A stretch of 64,000 bases of DNA from an uncultured Gemmatimonadota bacterium (lineage in GTDB: Bacteria; Gemmatimonadota; Gemmatimonadetes; Gemmatimonadales; Gemmatimonadaceae), in assembly GCA_903910555.1 (NCBI GenBank), contig CAIVZZ010000001.1, forward strand, positions 124,001 to 188,000, read 5' to 3'. The translations under genes and the position numbers were made by a program. This document shows positions 28,089 through 35,604 of the stretch, piece after piece. Position 1 is the first letter of the stretch; every line of letters starts with the position of its first letter. Below the pieces are notes generated by a model, which worked only from the letters and a program-made list of their open reading frames with translations, was not told where the DNA came from and did no database searches.

Positions 28089-28477
28089 CCGCACTTTATG
28101 CGAGAGCCGTCTTCTTCGTTTCCGACGTCGAGCGCTCCACTAGCTTCTATGCGGAACAGCTCGGCTTCGCCCTCGGCTGGGACTCTGACGACGGCGTGGT
28201 GCAGGTCGGTCTCCTTGGCTTCGAGCTGATCCTCAATCAAACCCGGGCGGATGCGCCGACACGCGTCGGCAACGGCCGGGTTTTTATCGGCCTCGACGAC
28301 GATCAGGAATCGACATTCCGAGAGCATTTACGCGTGCGGGGGATACGACCGCGCCGCACGGAGTGGGGCCGCCCGACGCTCGTGATCACCGACCCCGACG
28401 GGAACGAACTGTTCTTCTGGATGCCGCACGACGACTTCACCGGCATCGTTTTCGAGGAAGATTCGACGGGCCGCTAA
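28085..28477 (+). CDS. VOC-family protein (glyoxalase/bleomycin-resistance type)
   Basis: A 130-residue single VOC module. The pattern ARAVFFVSDVERSTSFYAEQLGFA, then FELILNQ, then TLVITDPDGNELFFW is that of the small glyoxalase/bleomycin-resistance proteins. It could bind a divalent metal or sequester a hydrophobic compound; the usual first metal His is not obvious in the first strand (AVFF), so metal use is uncertain. The GTG start overlaps the previous stop as GTGA. It lies just before the operon that begins at 28539. Confidence 0.8.
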   Translation: MTALYARAVFFVSDVERSTSFYAEQLGFALGWDSDDGVVQVGLLGFELILNQTRADAPTRVGNGRVFIGLDDDQESTFREHLRVRGIRPRRTEWGRPTLVITDPDGNELFFWMPHDDFTGIVFEEDSTGR

Positions 28478-28501
28478 TGCTTTGGCGCGGCGAGCTGTCA
28501 G

Positions 28502-28524
28502 GTTCGGTGAGGCCCCTACCGAAC
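28502..28524. promoter_or_regulatory. Inverted repeat upstream of the YHYH-SCO1-sigma operon
   Basis: GTTCGGT and ACCGAAC pair perfectly (7 bp) around a 9-bp spacer, ending 14 bp before the YHYH-protein start. It could be an operator for the operon or a 3' hairpin of the VOC gene. Confidence 0.35.
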
Positions 28525-28538
28525 TGAGGACAGCACCA

Positions 28539-29309
28539 ATGCGCCAATTCGCCGTAACTGCGTTCGCGCTCGCCGCCACGCTCGCGTGTGCCAGCGGGTC
28601 GACCACGCCGACCGCCGCCACCACTACGACCACCGGAACGAACACGACCGGCACGACCAACACCGGCGGCTCAACCACGCCGTCGCTGCCATCCGGCTAC
28701 GAGAAATTTACCAACGGCACGTCGGTGCAAATCTCCGGCAACTTTGTCGTCGTCTCGACCACCGACGTCCCGAATCACAAGAGTCCGTACTTTGGCGTCG
28801 GCAACGCGAACTACGTCGCGCCAACCGCGGGGATCGTGCTCAACCCGAGCCACATCGCCGCGCAGTCCTACGTCCTGCGCATCCCGATCGCACCGGCCGC
28901 GGCAGCAAGCCCGGGCGACACGCCTCTCGACGCCATCGGTGTCGCGCTCAATGGCGTCGTCTTCTTCAATCAGTACGCTGCCGGGCGCGTGCCGCTCACG
29001 ACGGAAATCGTTTCGTTCGATCAGTACAATGGCCATCCGGCGATGCAAAACAACTATCACTACCATTTCGAGCCGCTCTATCTAACCGCGGCCACGAAGT
29101 CGGCGCTGATCGGCTTCATCCTCGACGGCTATCCGATTTACGGCCCCCAGGAGACCAGCGGCAGCGCGCCCACCGGCCTCGACGCGTGCAACGGCCACAC
29201 GCACGCGACGCTCGAATATCCGAACGGCATCTATCACTACCATGTCGTGTCGTCGCCGCCGTATCTCGTGGGATGTTTCCATGGGACGGCCGGCACCGTC
29301 ACGAACTGA
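28539..29309 (+). CDS. YHYH-domain lipoprotein
   Basis: 256 residues. A short signal ends in a lipobox-like LAATLAC (Cys17), followed by a Thr/Gly-rich linker to about residue 52, then the YHYH domain. Two diagnostic motifs are visible, NYHYHFEP and IYHYHVVS, plus DGYPIYGP and NGHTHATLEY. YHYH proteins are secreted, common in environmental bacteria and uncharacterised; the clustered His residues suggest metal binding, which is inference. The ATG at 28539 has GAGGA upstream. It is the first gene of a six-gene unit with SCO1 and an ECF sigma factor. Confidence 0.85.
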   Translation: MRQFAVTAFALAATLACASGSTTPTAATTTTTGTNTTGTTNTGGSTTPSLPSGYEKFTNGTSVQISGNFVVVSTTDVPNHKSPYFGVGNANYVAPTAGIVLNPSHIAAQSYVLRIPIAPAAAASPGDTPLDAIGVALNGVVFFNQYAAGRVPLTTEIVSFDQYNGHPAMQNNYHYHFEPLYLTAATKSALIGFILDGYPIYGPQETSGSAPTGLDACNGHTHATLEYPNGIYHYHVVSSPPYLVGCFHGTAGTVTN

Positions 29310-29320
29310 GCGTGACCGTC

Positions 29321-29728
29321 ATGCGAACAGTCGTGCTCGTCCTTGTTGTCGCGATCGCCGCAGCGTGCGACGGCAACGCGGCCGTTACCGTGACGAAGCA
29401 GTACGACAACGGACGCATCTCCGAATCGCGCATGTACGTACGCGGTGTGAAGACCGGCGTCCATCGCGGGTGGTGGCCGAACGGCATGCCGCGCTTCGAG
29501 TGCCGCTTCAGGGATGGACTCTCAGACGGTACCTGCCGCGAATGGTACGACAACGGGCAGCTCGCAACTGTACATCGCTTTCGCGACGGCGTTGAGGCAG
29601 GTTTGCAGCAGGGATGGAGCGCTGCAGGCGCGCCGCAGTTCAGCTACGAATTTCGCGACGGGCGCCGTTACGGCCTGCTCGGCGCGCTCAACTGCAAAAC
29701 CGGCGCGCGCACTCCGGGAGCGATCTGA
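29321..29728 (+). CDS. MORN/YwqK-like repeat lipoprotein
   Basis: 135 residues. The signal MRTVVLVLVVAIAAAC has a lipobox with Cys16. The rest is a series of MORN-variant repeats: KQYDNGRISES, GWWPNGMPRFEC, EWYDNGQLATV and GWSAAGAPQFSY. Such repeats form beta-hairpins and are often labelled YwqK-family antitoxin; no toxin partner is visible, so that label is not used. Its TGA stop shares its last base with the SCO1 ATG. It starts 11 bp after the YHYH gene. Confidence 0.72.
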   Translation: MRTVVLVLVVAIAAACDGNAAVTVTKQYDNGRISESRMYVRGVKTGVHRGWWPNGMPRFECRFRDGLSDGTCREWYDNGQLATVHRFRDGVEAGLQQGWSAAGAPQFSYEFRDGRRYGLLGALNCKTGARTPGAI

Positions 29729-30432
29729 TGCAAACTCCACGTTTTTCGAAAAACGACTTCACGCGTTTCGTCGTACGCAGCGGCGTTTTTCTTGGGGTCG
29801 CGGTCGCCGCGTTCACATTTATCGCGTTGAACGGCTCGCACCGCGGCAGCACGGTTCCTGCACTTCCCTTCTTTTCCGATTCGACGCTCACACCGGTGTG
29901 GACAGCTGACACCGCGGGCTTGCATCGCATCGGCGCGTTCTCGCTCGTCGATCAGCGATCGCGTGCGACGAGCGAAGTGAACCTGAATGGCCGCGTTACC
30001 GTCGTGACGTTTTTCTATGCGACCTGCAAGGATCTCTGCCCGCGCCTCCAGAGCAAGCTCGCCGCGGTGCATTCGAAATTTCGCGACGAGCCGCGCGTGC
30101 AGCTGCTCTCGATTTCAGTAGCACCCGAACACGATACGGCTCCGGTACTCGCGGCGTACGCGGAGGCAAATCATATCGCGACGCCGGACTGGCTCCTGCT
30201 CACCGGCGCACGCAGCGAGGTCGAACGCGTCGAGCGTGAGTCCTTCTTTGGAAACTCGCTCATCATACACGCTGCGGGCGCGACGCACGGCGAAACGATC
30301 TGGCTGCTCGATGCATCGCGGCGGATCCGGGGGGTGTACAACGGCACGATGCCGCTCGACACGGAACGGATCGAGGCAGACATAGCGACGCTCCTGGCCA
30401 AAGAAACCCAAATCGCCGCGCGTGGCGCCTGA
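29728..30432 (+). CDS. SCO1/SenC/PrrC-family copper chaperone
   Basis: 234 residues with an N-terminal membrane anchor (about 14-33) and a thioredoxin-fold domain outside. The copper/thiol site is complete: Cys100 and Cys104 in CKDLC, preceded by VVTFFYAT, and a distal His181 in LIIHAAG. SCO proteins deliver Cu to the CuA site of cytochrome oxidase or act as thiol redox sensors. The ATG overlaps the previous stop by one base, and the end overlaps the sigma factor start by 11 bp. No oxidase gene is in the window. Confidence 0.9.
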   Translation: MQTPRFSKNDFTRFVVRSGVFLGVAVAAFTFIALNGSHRGSTVPALPFFSDSTLTPVWTADTAGLHRIGAFSLVDQRSRATSEVNLNGRVTVVTFFYATCKDLCPRLQSKLAAVHSKFRDEPRVQLLSISVAPEHDTAPVLAAYAEANHIATPDWLLLTGARSEVERVERESFFGNSLIIHAAGATHGETIWLLDASRRIRGVYNGTMPLDTERIEADIATLLAKETQIAARGA

Positions 30433-30970
30433 GGCGACCGATGCCCAACTCGTTGCACGCTGCCGCGCAGGTGATGCCGCGGCGTTCGAGGCGCTCGTGC
30501 GCCGCCACTATCGCGCGACGTACGCCGTCGCCTTTGCAGTGATGCGCAATCAGATGGACGCCGAAGACGTCTGTCAGGATGCCATGATCCGCGCGCTCGA
30601 GCGCATGGAAGAATGCCGCGATCCCGAACGCTTCGGCGCGTGGCTCGGCCAGATCGCGCGCCGCCGCGCGTTCAACGCGCGCGATGCGCGGCGTGTGCGC
30701 GAGACCGACGATCTCACTCCCGAAACCACCGCCGGCGCCGACGATCCCGCTCGCGCAACGGAGAACGAAGAGCTGAAAGCGAGACTCCTCGCCGCGCTCG
30801 ATTCACTGAGCGCAGTGCAGCGCGCCGTCGTCCTGCTCCACGATCACGATGGGCGCACGCACAGAGAGATCGGCGAAATCGTTGGATGCTCGGAAGGAAT
30901 GTCACAGCAACATCTGTTCGCGGCGCGGAAACTTCTGCGCCGTAACCTGGGAGATATGCGCGATGGATGA
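30422..30970 (+). CDS. ECF-type RNA polymerase sigma factor
   Basis: 182 residues. Region 2 is recognisable at FEALVRRHYRATYAVAFAVM...DAEDVCQDAMIRALE and GAWLGQIARRRAFN; region 4 at LDSLSAVQRAVVLLHDHDGR...IGEIVGCSEGMSQQHLFAARK. The GTG start at 30422 lies inside the SCO1 gene. The next gene encodes a one-TM protein whose start lies inside this one, typical of sigma/anti-sigma pairs. Its likely targets include its own operon. No promoter consensus could be identified by eye. Confidence 0.93.
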   Translation: MAPEATDAQLVARCRAGDAAAFEALVRRHYRATYAVAFAVMRNQMDAEDVCQDAMIRALERMEECRDPERFGAWLGQIARRRAFNARDARRVRETDDLTPETTAGADDPARATENEELKARLLAALDSLSAVQRAVVLLHDHDGRTHREIGEIVGCSEGMSQQHLFAARKLLRRNLGDMRDG

Positions 30971-31340
30971 TCAGACAAGCGAACAGACACCACTCGATTT
31001 CTCAGCGCTCGGCGCGTCGCTTCCCGCAGCGCGCTTCGATGCGCTTGTCGCTGCCGTGGCGCGACGCGGTGAAGATGAACTTCAGCGCCGCCGCGGTGCA
31101 GTGGCCGTTGTGCGCGTTGTTATCGCGTGGCGCCGCCCGCTTCTCGCGGTCTCAGGACTGGCGGCCGCCGCGGCGATCATGCTCTTCGTGCGCGCGGCGC
31201 CCGTTACGAGCGCGATTGCAACAACCGAATCCGCAACGGCAGGAAGTGTTGCCGAAGCACTCGGCGTTCCTGCCGCATACGCAGAATCAGTCGAAGGACG
31301 CACCGCGGGTGCGGCAACAGGAGGGTCGGAGAAACAATGA
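30963..31340 (+). CDS. One-TM protein, probable anti-sigma factor (CnrY-like)
   Basis: 125 residues: an N-terminal cytosolic segment of about 58 residues with a helix-prone ARFDALVAAVARRGEDELQRR, one TM segment (about 59-76, PLLAVSGLAAAAAIMLFV) and a short periplasmic tail. There is no HxxxCxxC zinc-binding anti-sigma motif. Position directly after and overlapping the sigma gene by 8 bp makes an anti-sigma role likely. The build (short cytosolic sigma-binding arm, one TM) is like CnrY. Sequence alone does not prove the function. Confidence 0.62.
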   Translation: MDDQTSEQTPLDFSALGASLPAARFDALVAAVARRGEDELQRRRGAVAVVRVVIAWRRPLLAVSGLAAAAAIMLFVRAAPVTSAIATTESATAGSVAEALGVPAAYAESVEGRTAGAATGGSEKQ

Positions 31341-31909
31341 CGAACGCGATTCGCACACTCGGCCGGATGGAATGGCAGGCGACACTGCTGCTGGTGGTAG
31401 TGTTTGGCACCGGCGCTGCGGTCGGCGCGGCGATCGATCGCTCACGCACGGCGGCTCCGCCGCCTGCCGCGCCCGCACCGCCGGCACGCCCAGGTCGGTT
31501 GCCGCCGTATCTCGAGCGTATGGACCTCACGCAGGAGCAGCATGCGAAGATCAAAACGATCCTCGACGCGCAGCGGCCGAAGGTCGACACGGTGATGAGT
31601 ATGGTTCTGCCGCGATTGCAGGCGCTGAGCGATTCCACTTTTGCGCAGATTCGCGGAGTACTGACGCCAGAACAGCAGACGCGGTTCGATCACGACCGGC
31701 CGCGTCGCGATCTCGCGCCTGGAATGCCCGGAGCGGGTGGCCGCGGCGGTCGCGAAGATGGCGGTGGTCCGCCGCCCGAGCGACGCCCGCCACCTCCAAG
31801 AGATGGGCGCGGCCCGCCGCCGCCGCGGGACGGTCGTGGTCCGCCACCTGACGGTCGTGGCCCGCCGCCCGACGGCCGGGGACCGCCACCGCCTCGCCCG
31901 CCGGTCTAA
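31337..31909 (+). CDS. Periplasmic LTxxQ (Spy/CnrX-like) metal or stress sensor
   Basis: 190 residues: a signal anchor (ATLLLVVVFGTGAAVGAAI), a Pro-rich linker, then a helical hairpin with two LTxxQ-type motifs (LTQEQ at 64-68, LTPEQ at 109-113). This is the fold of Spy, CpxP and CnrX (heavy-metal resistance family). The only His residues are His69 and His119, both next to these motifs. The last 50 residues are a repeated DGRGPPP low-complexity tail. Its ATG overlaps the stop of the anti-sigma gene as ATGA. It may act as the periplasmic sensor that controls the anti-sigma protein. Confidence 0.75.
   Translation: MTNAIRTLGRMEWQATLLLVVVFGTGAAVGAAIDRSRTAAPPPAAPAPPARPGRLPPYLERMDLTQEQHAKIKTILDAQRPKVDTVMSMVLPRLQALSDSTFAQIRGVLTPEQQTRFDHDRPRRDLAPGMPGAGGRGGREDGGGPPPERRPPPPRDGRGPPPPRDGRGPPPDGRGPPPDGRGPPPPRPPV
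31802..31891 (+). repeat. In-frame 21-bp tandem repeat in the Spy-like gene
   Basis: A 27-bp unit (31802-31828) is followed by three 21-bp units at 31829, 31850 and 31871, each encoding DGRGPPP (the first DGRGPPPPR). Unit-to-unit identity at DNA level is high, so copy number could vary by slippage. Confidence 0.8.
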
Positions 31910-31981
31910 ATCATGAGCGCGGGGGTAGTACCAAGCATAGCTTCATCGTTCCTCAGAACGTTCCCCGCGCAACAAAGGCTC

Positions 31982-32224
31982 GTGAGTAACGACGACGAAA
32001 ATCTGGACGATGAGTTTCCCGAAGGTGATGGCACCGCGCAAACCGAAGCGACGGTGCTCTGCCCGTATTGCGGCGAAGAAGTAGAAATCTCGATCGACCC
32101 GGGAAGTGGGCCGGCGCAGGAATACGTCGAAGACTGCGAGATCTGCTGCCAGCCGTGGCGCGTGAACGTCGGCTACGACGAAGCGGGACAAGCCGAGGTC
32201 GTCGTCACGCCGCTGGACGAATAG
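31982..32224 (+). CDS. CPxCG zinc-ribbon protein
   Basis: A small cytosolic protein, about 80 residues from the GTG at 31982 or 103 residues from an ATG at 31913. It has two cysteine pairs: CPYCGEE and DCEICCQPW, the hallmark of the CPXCG-motif Cys-rich family, followed by an acidic C-terminus. A structural zinc site is likely; the cellular role is unknown. I prefer GTG because family members begin shortly before an acidic stretch like NDDENLDDEF and a weak AAAGG lies upstream. It ends 7 bp from the stop of the convergent CaiB gene. Confidence 0.78.
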   Translation: MSNDDENLDDEFPEGDGTAQTEATVLCPYCGEEVEISIDPGSGPAQEYVEDCEICCQPWRVNVGYDEAGQAEVVVTPLDE

Positions 32225-32231
32225 TCCGCGG

Positions 32232-33377
32232 TCAGACGGATTTCAGCTCGGCGAGAATTTCACCGGTGTGTTCGCCGAGCGCCGGCACTGCACCCATTCG
32301 CGGCGGCGCGCCGTGCAGATTGTGCGGCGGGAGCAGCGCTGAAAACTCTCCGCCCTCTGAATCGACGTTGACCCAGCGTCCGCGCGCCGCGAGCTGTGGA
32401 TGCGCGGCGACGGCGGCGATGTCGTTCATCGCGCCTGTGGGAATGTCCGCCGCCTCGAGCAGCGCGATCACCTGTGTGCGTGTGTGTCTTGAGAAATGCG
32501 CGTCGATCAACGCTTCGAGCGCCGTGCGGTTTTGAACGCGGAGTTCGTTGCTCACGAAACGCGGATCGTCTGCGAGCGCTGGTGAGTCGAGCGCGGTTGT
32601 GCAGAGTCGGCGCCATTCGCGATCTGTTTGAACGGCGAGCATAACGTCGCCGTCGGCACAGTGATACGCGCCATAGGGCACCACCATGTTGTGGCGCACG
32701 CCTGCGCGCTGCGGCGCTTTGCCCGTCCCCTGCCACACATTCAGCGGCGGCATCATCCACTCGGTCATGCATTCGAACATGGAAATGTCGATCCGCTCGC
32801 CGCGATTCGTCTTGGCGCGATTGAGCAGGGCCGCGAGAATCGATGAATAGGCGTAGAGTCCGCCGCCGATGTCGGCGATCGACACACCCACTTTCGCCGG
32901 TGCGTCCGCAGTGCCCGTCATTCCGATGACTCCCGCTTCGGCTTGCACGAGCATGTCGTACGCCTTCCGCTCGCGATGCGGACCGTCGGGACCATAGCCG
33001 GAAATTCCGCACCAGATCAGCCGCGGATGGCGGGCGGTAAGTTTCTCGAAGCCGAATCCGAGTCGATCGACGGCGCCGGGCGCGAGATTGTGCACGAACA
33101 CATCCGCGCCGGCGATGAGCTGTTCGCATATGTCGTGATCGTGCGAATCCTTCACATCGAGCACGATACTGCGCTTGCCGCGGTTCAGCCACGCGAAGTA
33201 CGCGGACACGCCGTTGAGTGCGCCGTCGTATGCGCGCGCGAGATCGCCGCCGCCGGGACGTTCGATCTTGATGACATCGGCGCCCATATCAGCGAGCTGC
33301 CGTGTGCAGAACGGCGCGACCACCGCCTGCTCGAGAGCGACGACTCGGATCCCGTCGAGCGGAAGCGCGTTCGTCAA
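32232..33377 (-). CDS. CaiB/BaiF-family CoA-transferase (class III)
   Basis: 381 residues of the family III CoA-transferase fold. Motifs are LDGIRVVALEQAVVAPF, MGADVIKIERPGGGD, NRGKRSIVLDVK, GYGPDGPHRERKAYDMLVQA (with the catalytic Asp in KAYDM), GGGLYAYSSILAALL and RGERIDISMFEC. Such enzymes move CoA between organic acids; the substrate is not predictable. The start is TTG at 33377, overlapping the TGA of the acyl-CoA dehydrogenase gene as TTGA. The two genes thus form a coupled unit for activation and oxidation of an acid. Confidence 0.9.
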   Translation of the reverse strand: MTNALPLDGIRVVALEQAVVAPFCTRQLADMGADVIKIERPGGGDLARAYDGALNGVSAYFAWLNRGKRSIVLDVKDSHDHDICEQLIAGADVFVHNLAPGAVDRLGFGFEKLTARHPRLIWCGISGYGPDGPHRERKAYDMLVQAEAGVIGMTGTADAPAKVGVSIADIGGGLYAYSSILAALLNRAKTNRGERIDISMFECMTEWMMPPLNVWQGTGKAPQRAGVRHNMVVPYGAYHCADGDVMLAVQTDREWRRLCTTALDSPALADDPRFVSNELRVQNRTALEALIDAHFSRHTRTQVIALLEAADIPTGAMNDIAAVAAHPQLAARGRWVNVDSEGGEFSALLPPHNLHGAPPRMGAVPALGEHTGEILAELKSV

Positions 33378-34534
33378 AACGACCTCGGCATGCCGAGCAC
33401 GTGCTCCCCGATGTACGAGAGGATCATGTTCGTGGAAATCGGTGCGACTTGGTAAAGGCGCGTCTCACGGAATTTTCGCTCGATATCGTATTCCGAAGCG
33501 AAACCAAATCCGCCAAATGTTTGCATGCATGCATTGGCCGCCTCCCAACTTGCGTCCGCGGCCAGAAGCTTCGCGAGATTCGCCTCTTCGCCGCACGGTA
33601 TCCCCGCGTCGTACAGTCGCGCGGCTTCGAACCGCATGAGATCCGCCGCGCGCACGTTCGCGTACGCACGCGCGATCGGAAACTGCACGCCCTGATTTTG
33701 TCCGATCGGCCGGTCAAACACGACACGTTCTGATGCGTACTTCCGCGACTTCTCCGTAAACCAATAACCGTCACCAATGCACTCGGCGGCAATCAGAATC
33801 CGCTCCGCGTTCATCCCGTCGAGAATGCAGCGGAATCCCTCGCCTTCAGTGCCAATGAGATTCTCCGCCGGAATCTCGAAGTCGTTGAAGAAGAGCTCGT
33901 TGGTCTCGTGGTTCACCATGTTGCGGATGCCGCGCATCGTCAGCCCGCGTTTCTCCGCACCACGAAGATCGACGAGAAAGACTGAAAGTCCGTGAGACCG
34001 CCGCGTGACGTCGGCGAGCGGCGTCGTGCGCGCAAGCAGCAGCATGAGGTCGGAATGCTGGGCGCGGGAAATCCAGACCTTCTGGCCATTCACGATGTAT
34101 CGATCGCCGTCCTTTTTGGCGACGGTTTTGATCTTGGTTGTATCGGTGCCGGTGGTCGGCTCGGTAACGGCGAACGACTGGAGCCGCAGCGCACCGGAGG
34201 CAATCTGCGGAAGATATTTCTCCTTCTGCTCCGTCGATCCGTGCCGCAACAGCGTGCCCATGATGTACATCTGCGCGTGGCACGCGCCGGAGTTTCCGCC
34301 GGCACGGTTCACTTCTTCGAGAATCACCGACGCTTCAGTGATTCCAAGTCCGCCGCCGCCATATTCGGCGGGGATAAGCGCGGCGAGCCAGCCCGAATCC
34401 GTGAGTGCTTTCACGAACTCGGTCGGATAGCCGTTCTCCCGGCTGACGCTCTGCCAGTAGTCACCGCCGAATCTGGCGCAGAGCTCGCGGACTGGTTCGC
34501 GAAACTCGAGGTATGCACGATCGTGGATAGTCAT
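33374..34534 (-). CDS. Acyl-CoA dehydrogenase
   Basis: 386 residues. The N-terminal helical domain, the middle beta domain with FAVTEPTTGTDTTKIKT and the C-terminal bundle with FDRPIGQNQGVQFPIA and QTFGGFGFASEYDIERKFRE are typical FAD-dependent acyl-CoA dehydrogenase features. At the usual catalytic Glu position (IYEGT in short-chain enzymes) the sequence reads VAPIS, so the base must lie elsewhere, as in isovaleryl-type enzymes, or the chemistry differs. It is upstream of and coupled to the CaiB gene. It is divergent from the GH18 gene, with 29 bp between starts. Confidence 0.9.
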   Translation of the reverse strand: MTIHDRAYLEFREPVRELCARFGGDYWQSVSRENGYPTEFVKALTDSGWLAALIPAEYGGGGLGITEASVILEEVNRAGGNSGACHAQMYIMGTLLRHGSTEQKEKYLPQIASGALRLQSFAVTEPTTGTDTTKIKTVAKKDGDRYIVNGQKVWISRAQHSDLMLLLARTTPLADVTRRSHGLSVFLVDLRGAEKRGLTMRGIRNMVNHETNELFFNDFEIPAENLIGTEGEGFRCILDGMNAERILIAAECIGDGYWFTEKSRKYASERVVFDRPIGQNQGVQFPIARAYANVRAADLMRFEAARLYDAGIPCGEEANLAKLLAADASWEAANACMQTFGGFGFASEYDIERKFRETRLYQVAPISTNMILSYIGEHVLGMPRSF

Positions 34535-34563
34535 CGACCAGAAAGATGTTGTACTTTCTCCCG

Positions 34564-35604
34564 ATGCGATATCTCATCCTCGCACTGCTGGCCGTACCGC
34601 TTGCAGCCTGCTCACTCCGCCAGCCCGCGCCGCAGACGCTCGAATCGGTATGGTATGCCCGCGGTGAGGAGAGCCTTCAGAGCTTTGTGGCGCACGCTGA
34701 CCAGATATCAATCGTGTCGCCACAGGTCTTCTCACTGGACAGCAACGGCATCATCACGGGCGCCATTGATCCGCGCATGGTCGCGGCGGCGCACGAGCAC
34801 CATGTGAAGCTTGTGCCGCTCGTGATGAACCCCGGATTCGATCAGCCGTCGATCCACCGCGTGCTCACTGTTCCCGATGCGCGATCGCGGGCGATTCGCA
34901 GCCTTGCGGCACTCTGCCGTGACCAACATCTCGACGGAATCCAATTCGACATCGAGAATGTGCATGTGCGCGATAAAGCCGCGTTCACCTCGTTCGCACG
35001 CGAATCGGTGGATTCAGTTCATCACGCCGGCTGCACGCTCAGCGCCGCGGTCGTCCCGCGTACAAGCGAAGATCCGGGCCCGACGAGCTATCACAAGTGG
35101 ATCTACGACAACTGGCGCGCCGTTTACGACTACAAAGCGTTGGCCGATACGCTCGATTTCATCTCGTACATGACGTATGCGCAGCACACTGGCGGATCAC
35201 CCGCGGGCCCGGTGGGCGGATACCCATGGATGAAAGCGTCGCTCGAATACGTGCTCTCGCTCGGCGTGCCGCCCGGGAAAATCTCACTCGGCATACCGGG
35301 GTATTCCGACTGGTGGTACCCGGCATACGATTCCATCGGCGGGTCGAAGATGCGCGGCAACGATATTTCGTATTCAACGGCACAAGCGATCCTCGCGAAG
35401 AGCGGCATCAAAGCTTTGTGGGATAACGTGCAGAAAGCACCGACTGCCGCGTGGAGCGAACACGATGTGTACCAATACGTATGGATGGAAGATTCGCGCG
35501 CATTCATCACGAAACTCGGACTCGTGACCAAGTACCATCTGCGCGGATATTCCGTGTGGGTACTCGGCTCGGAGGACCCCGCAACATGGAATGCTCTTAA
35601 ATGA
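34564..35604 (+). CDS. Lipoprotein glycoside hydrolase, GH18 (YaaH-like)
   Basis: 346 residues. The signal MRYLILALLAVPLAAC has a lipobox with Cys16. The TIM-barrel GH18 active-site motif DGIQFDIEN (D124-E131) is intact, with Glu131 as the acid and Asp129 next to it. Other GH18 landmarks are DFISYMTYAQH and GISLGIPGY-like KISLGIPGYS. The closest type is the bacterial YaaH/YdhD group that acts on peptidoglycan amino sugars or chitin-like chains. An ATG 18 bp upstream (34546) is possible. Its end overlaps the start of the isomerase gene by 4 bp (ATGA). Confidence 0.85.
   Translation: MRYLILALLAVPLAACSLRQPAPQTLESVWYARGEESLQSFVAHADQISIVSPQVFSLDSNGIITGAIDPRMVAAAHEHHVKLVPLVMNPGFDQPSIHRVLTVPDARSRAIRSLAALCRDQHLDGIQFDIENVHVRDKAAFTSFARESVDSVHHAGCTLSAAVVPRTSEDPGPTSYHKWIYDNWRAVYDYKALADTLDFISYMTYAQHTGGSPAGPVGGYPWMKASLEYVLSLGVPPGKISLGIPGYSDWWYPAYDSIGGSKMRGNDISYSTAQAILAKSGIKALWDNVQKAPTAAWSEHDVYQYVWMEDSRAFITKLGLVTKYHLRGYSVWVLGSEDPATWNALK

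Noticed and set aside
29321-29728. YwqK-type antitoxin function for the MORN-like lipoprotein
   Set aside because: No toxin gene is next to it; the lipobox and operon place point to an envelope role.
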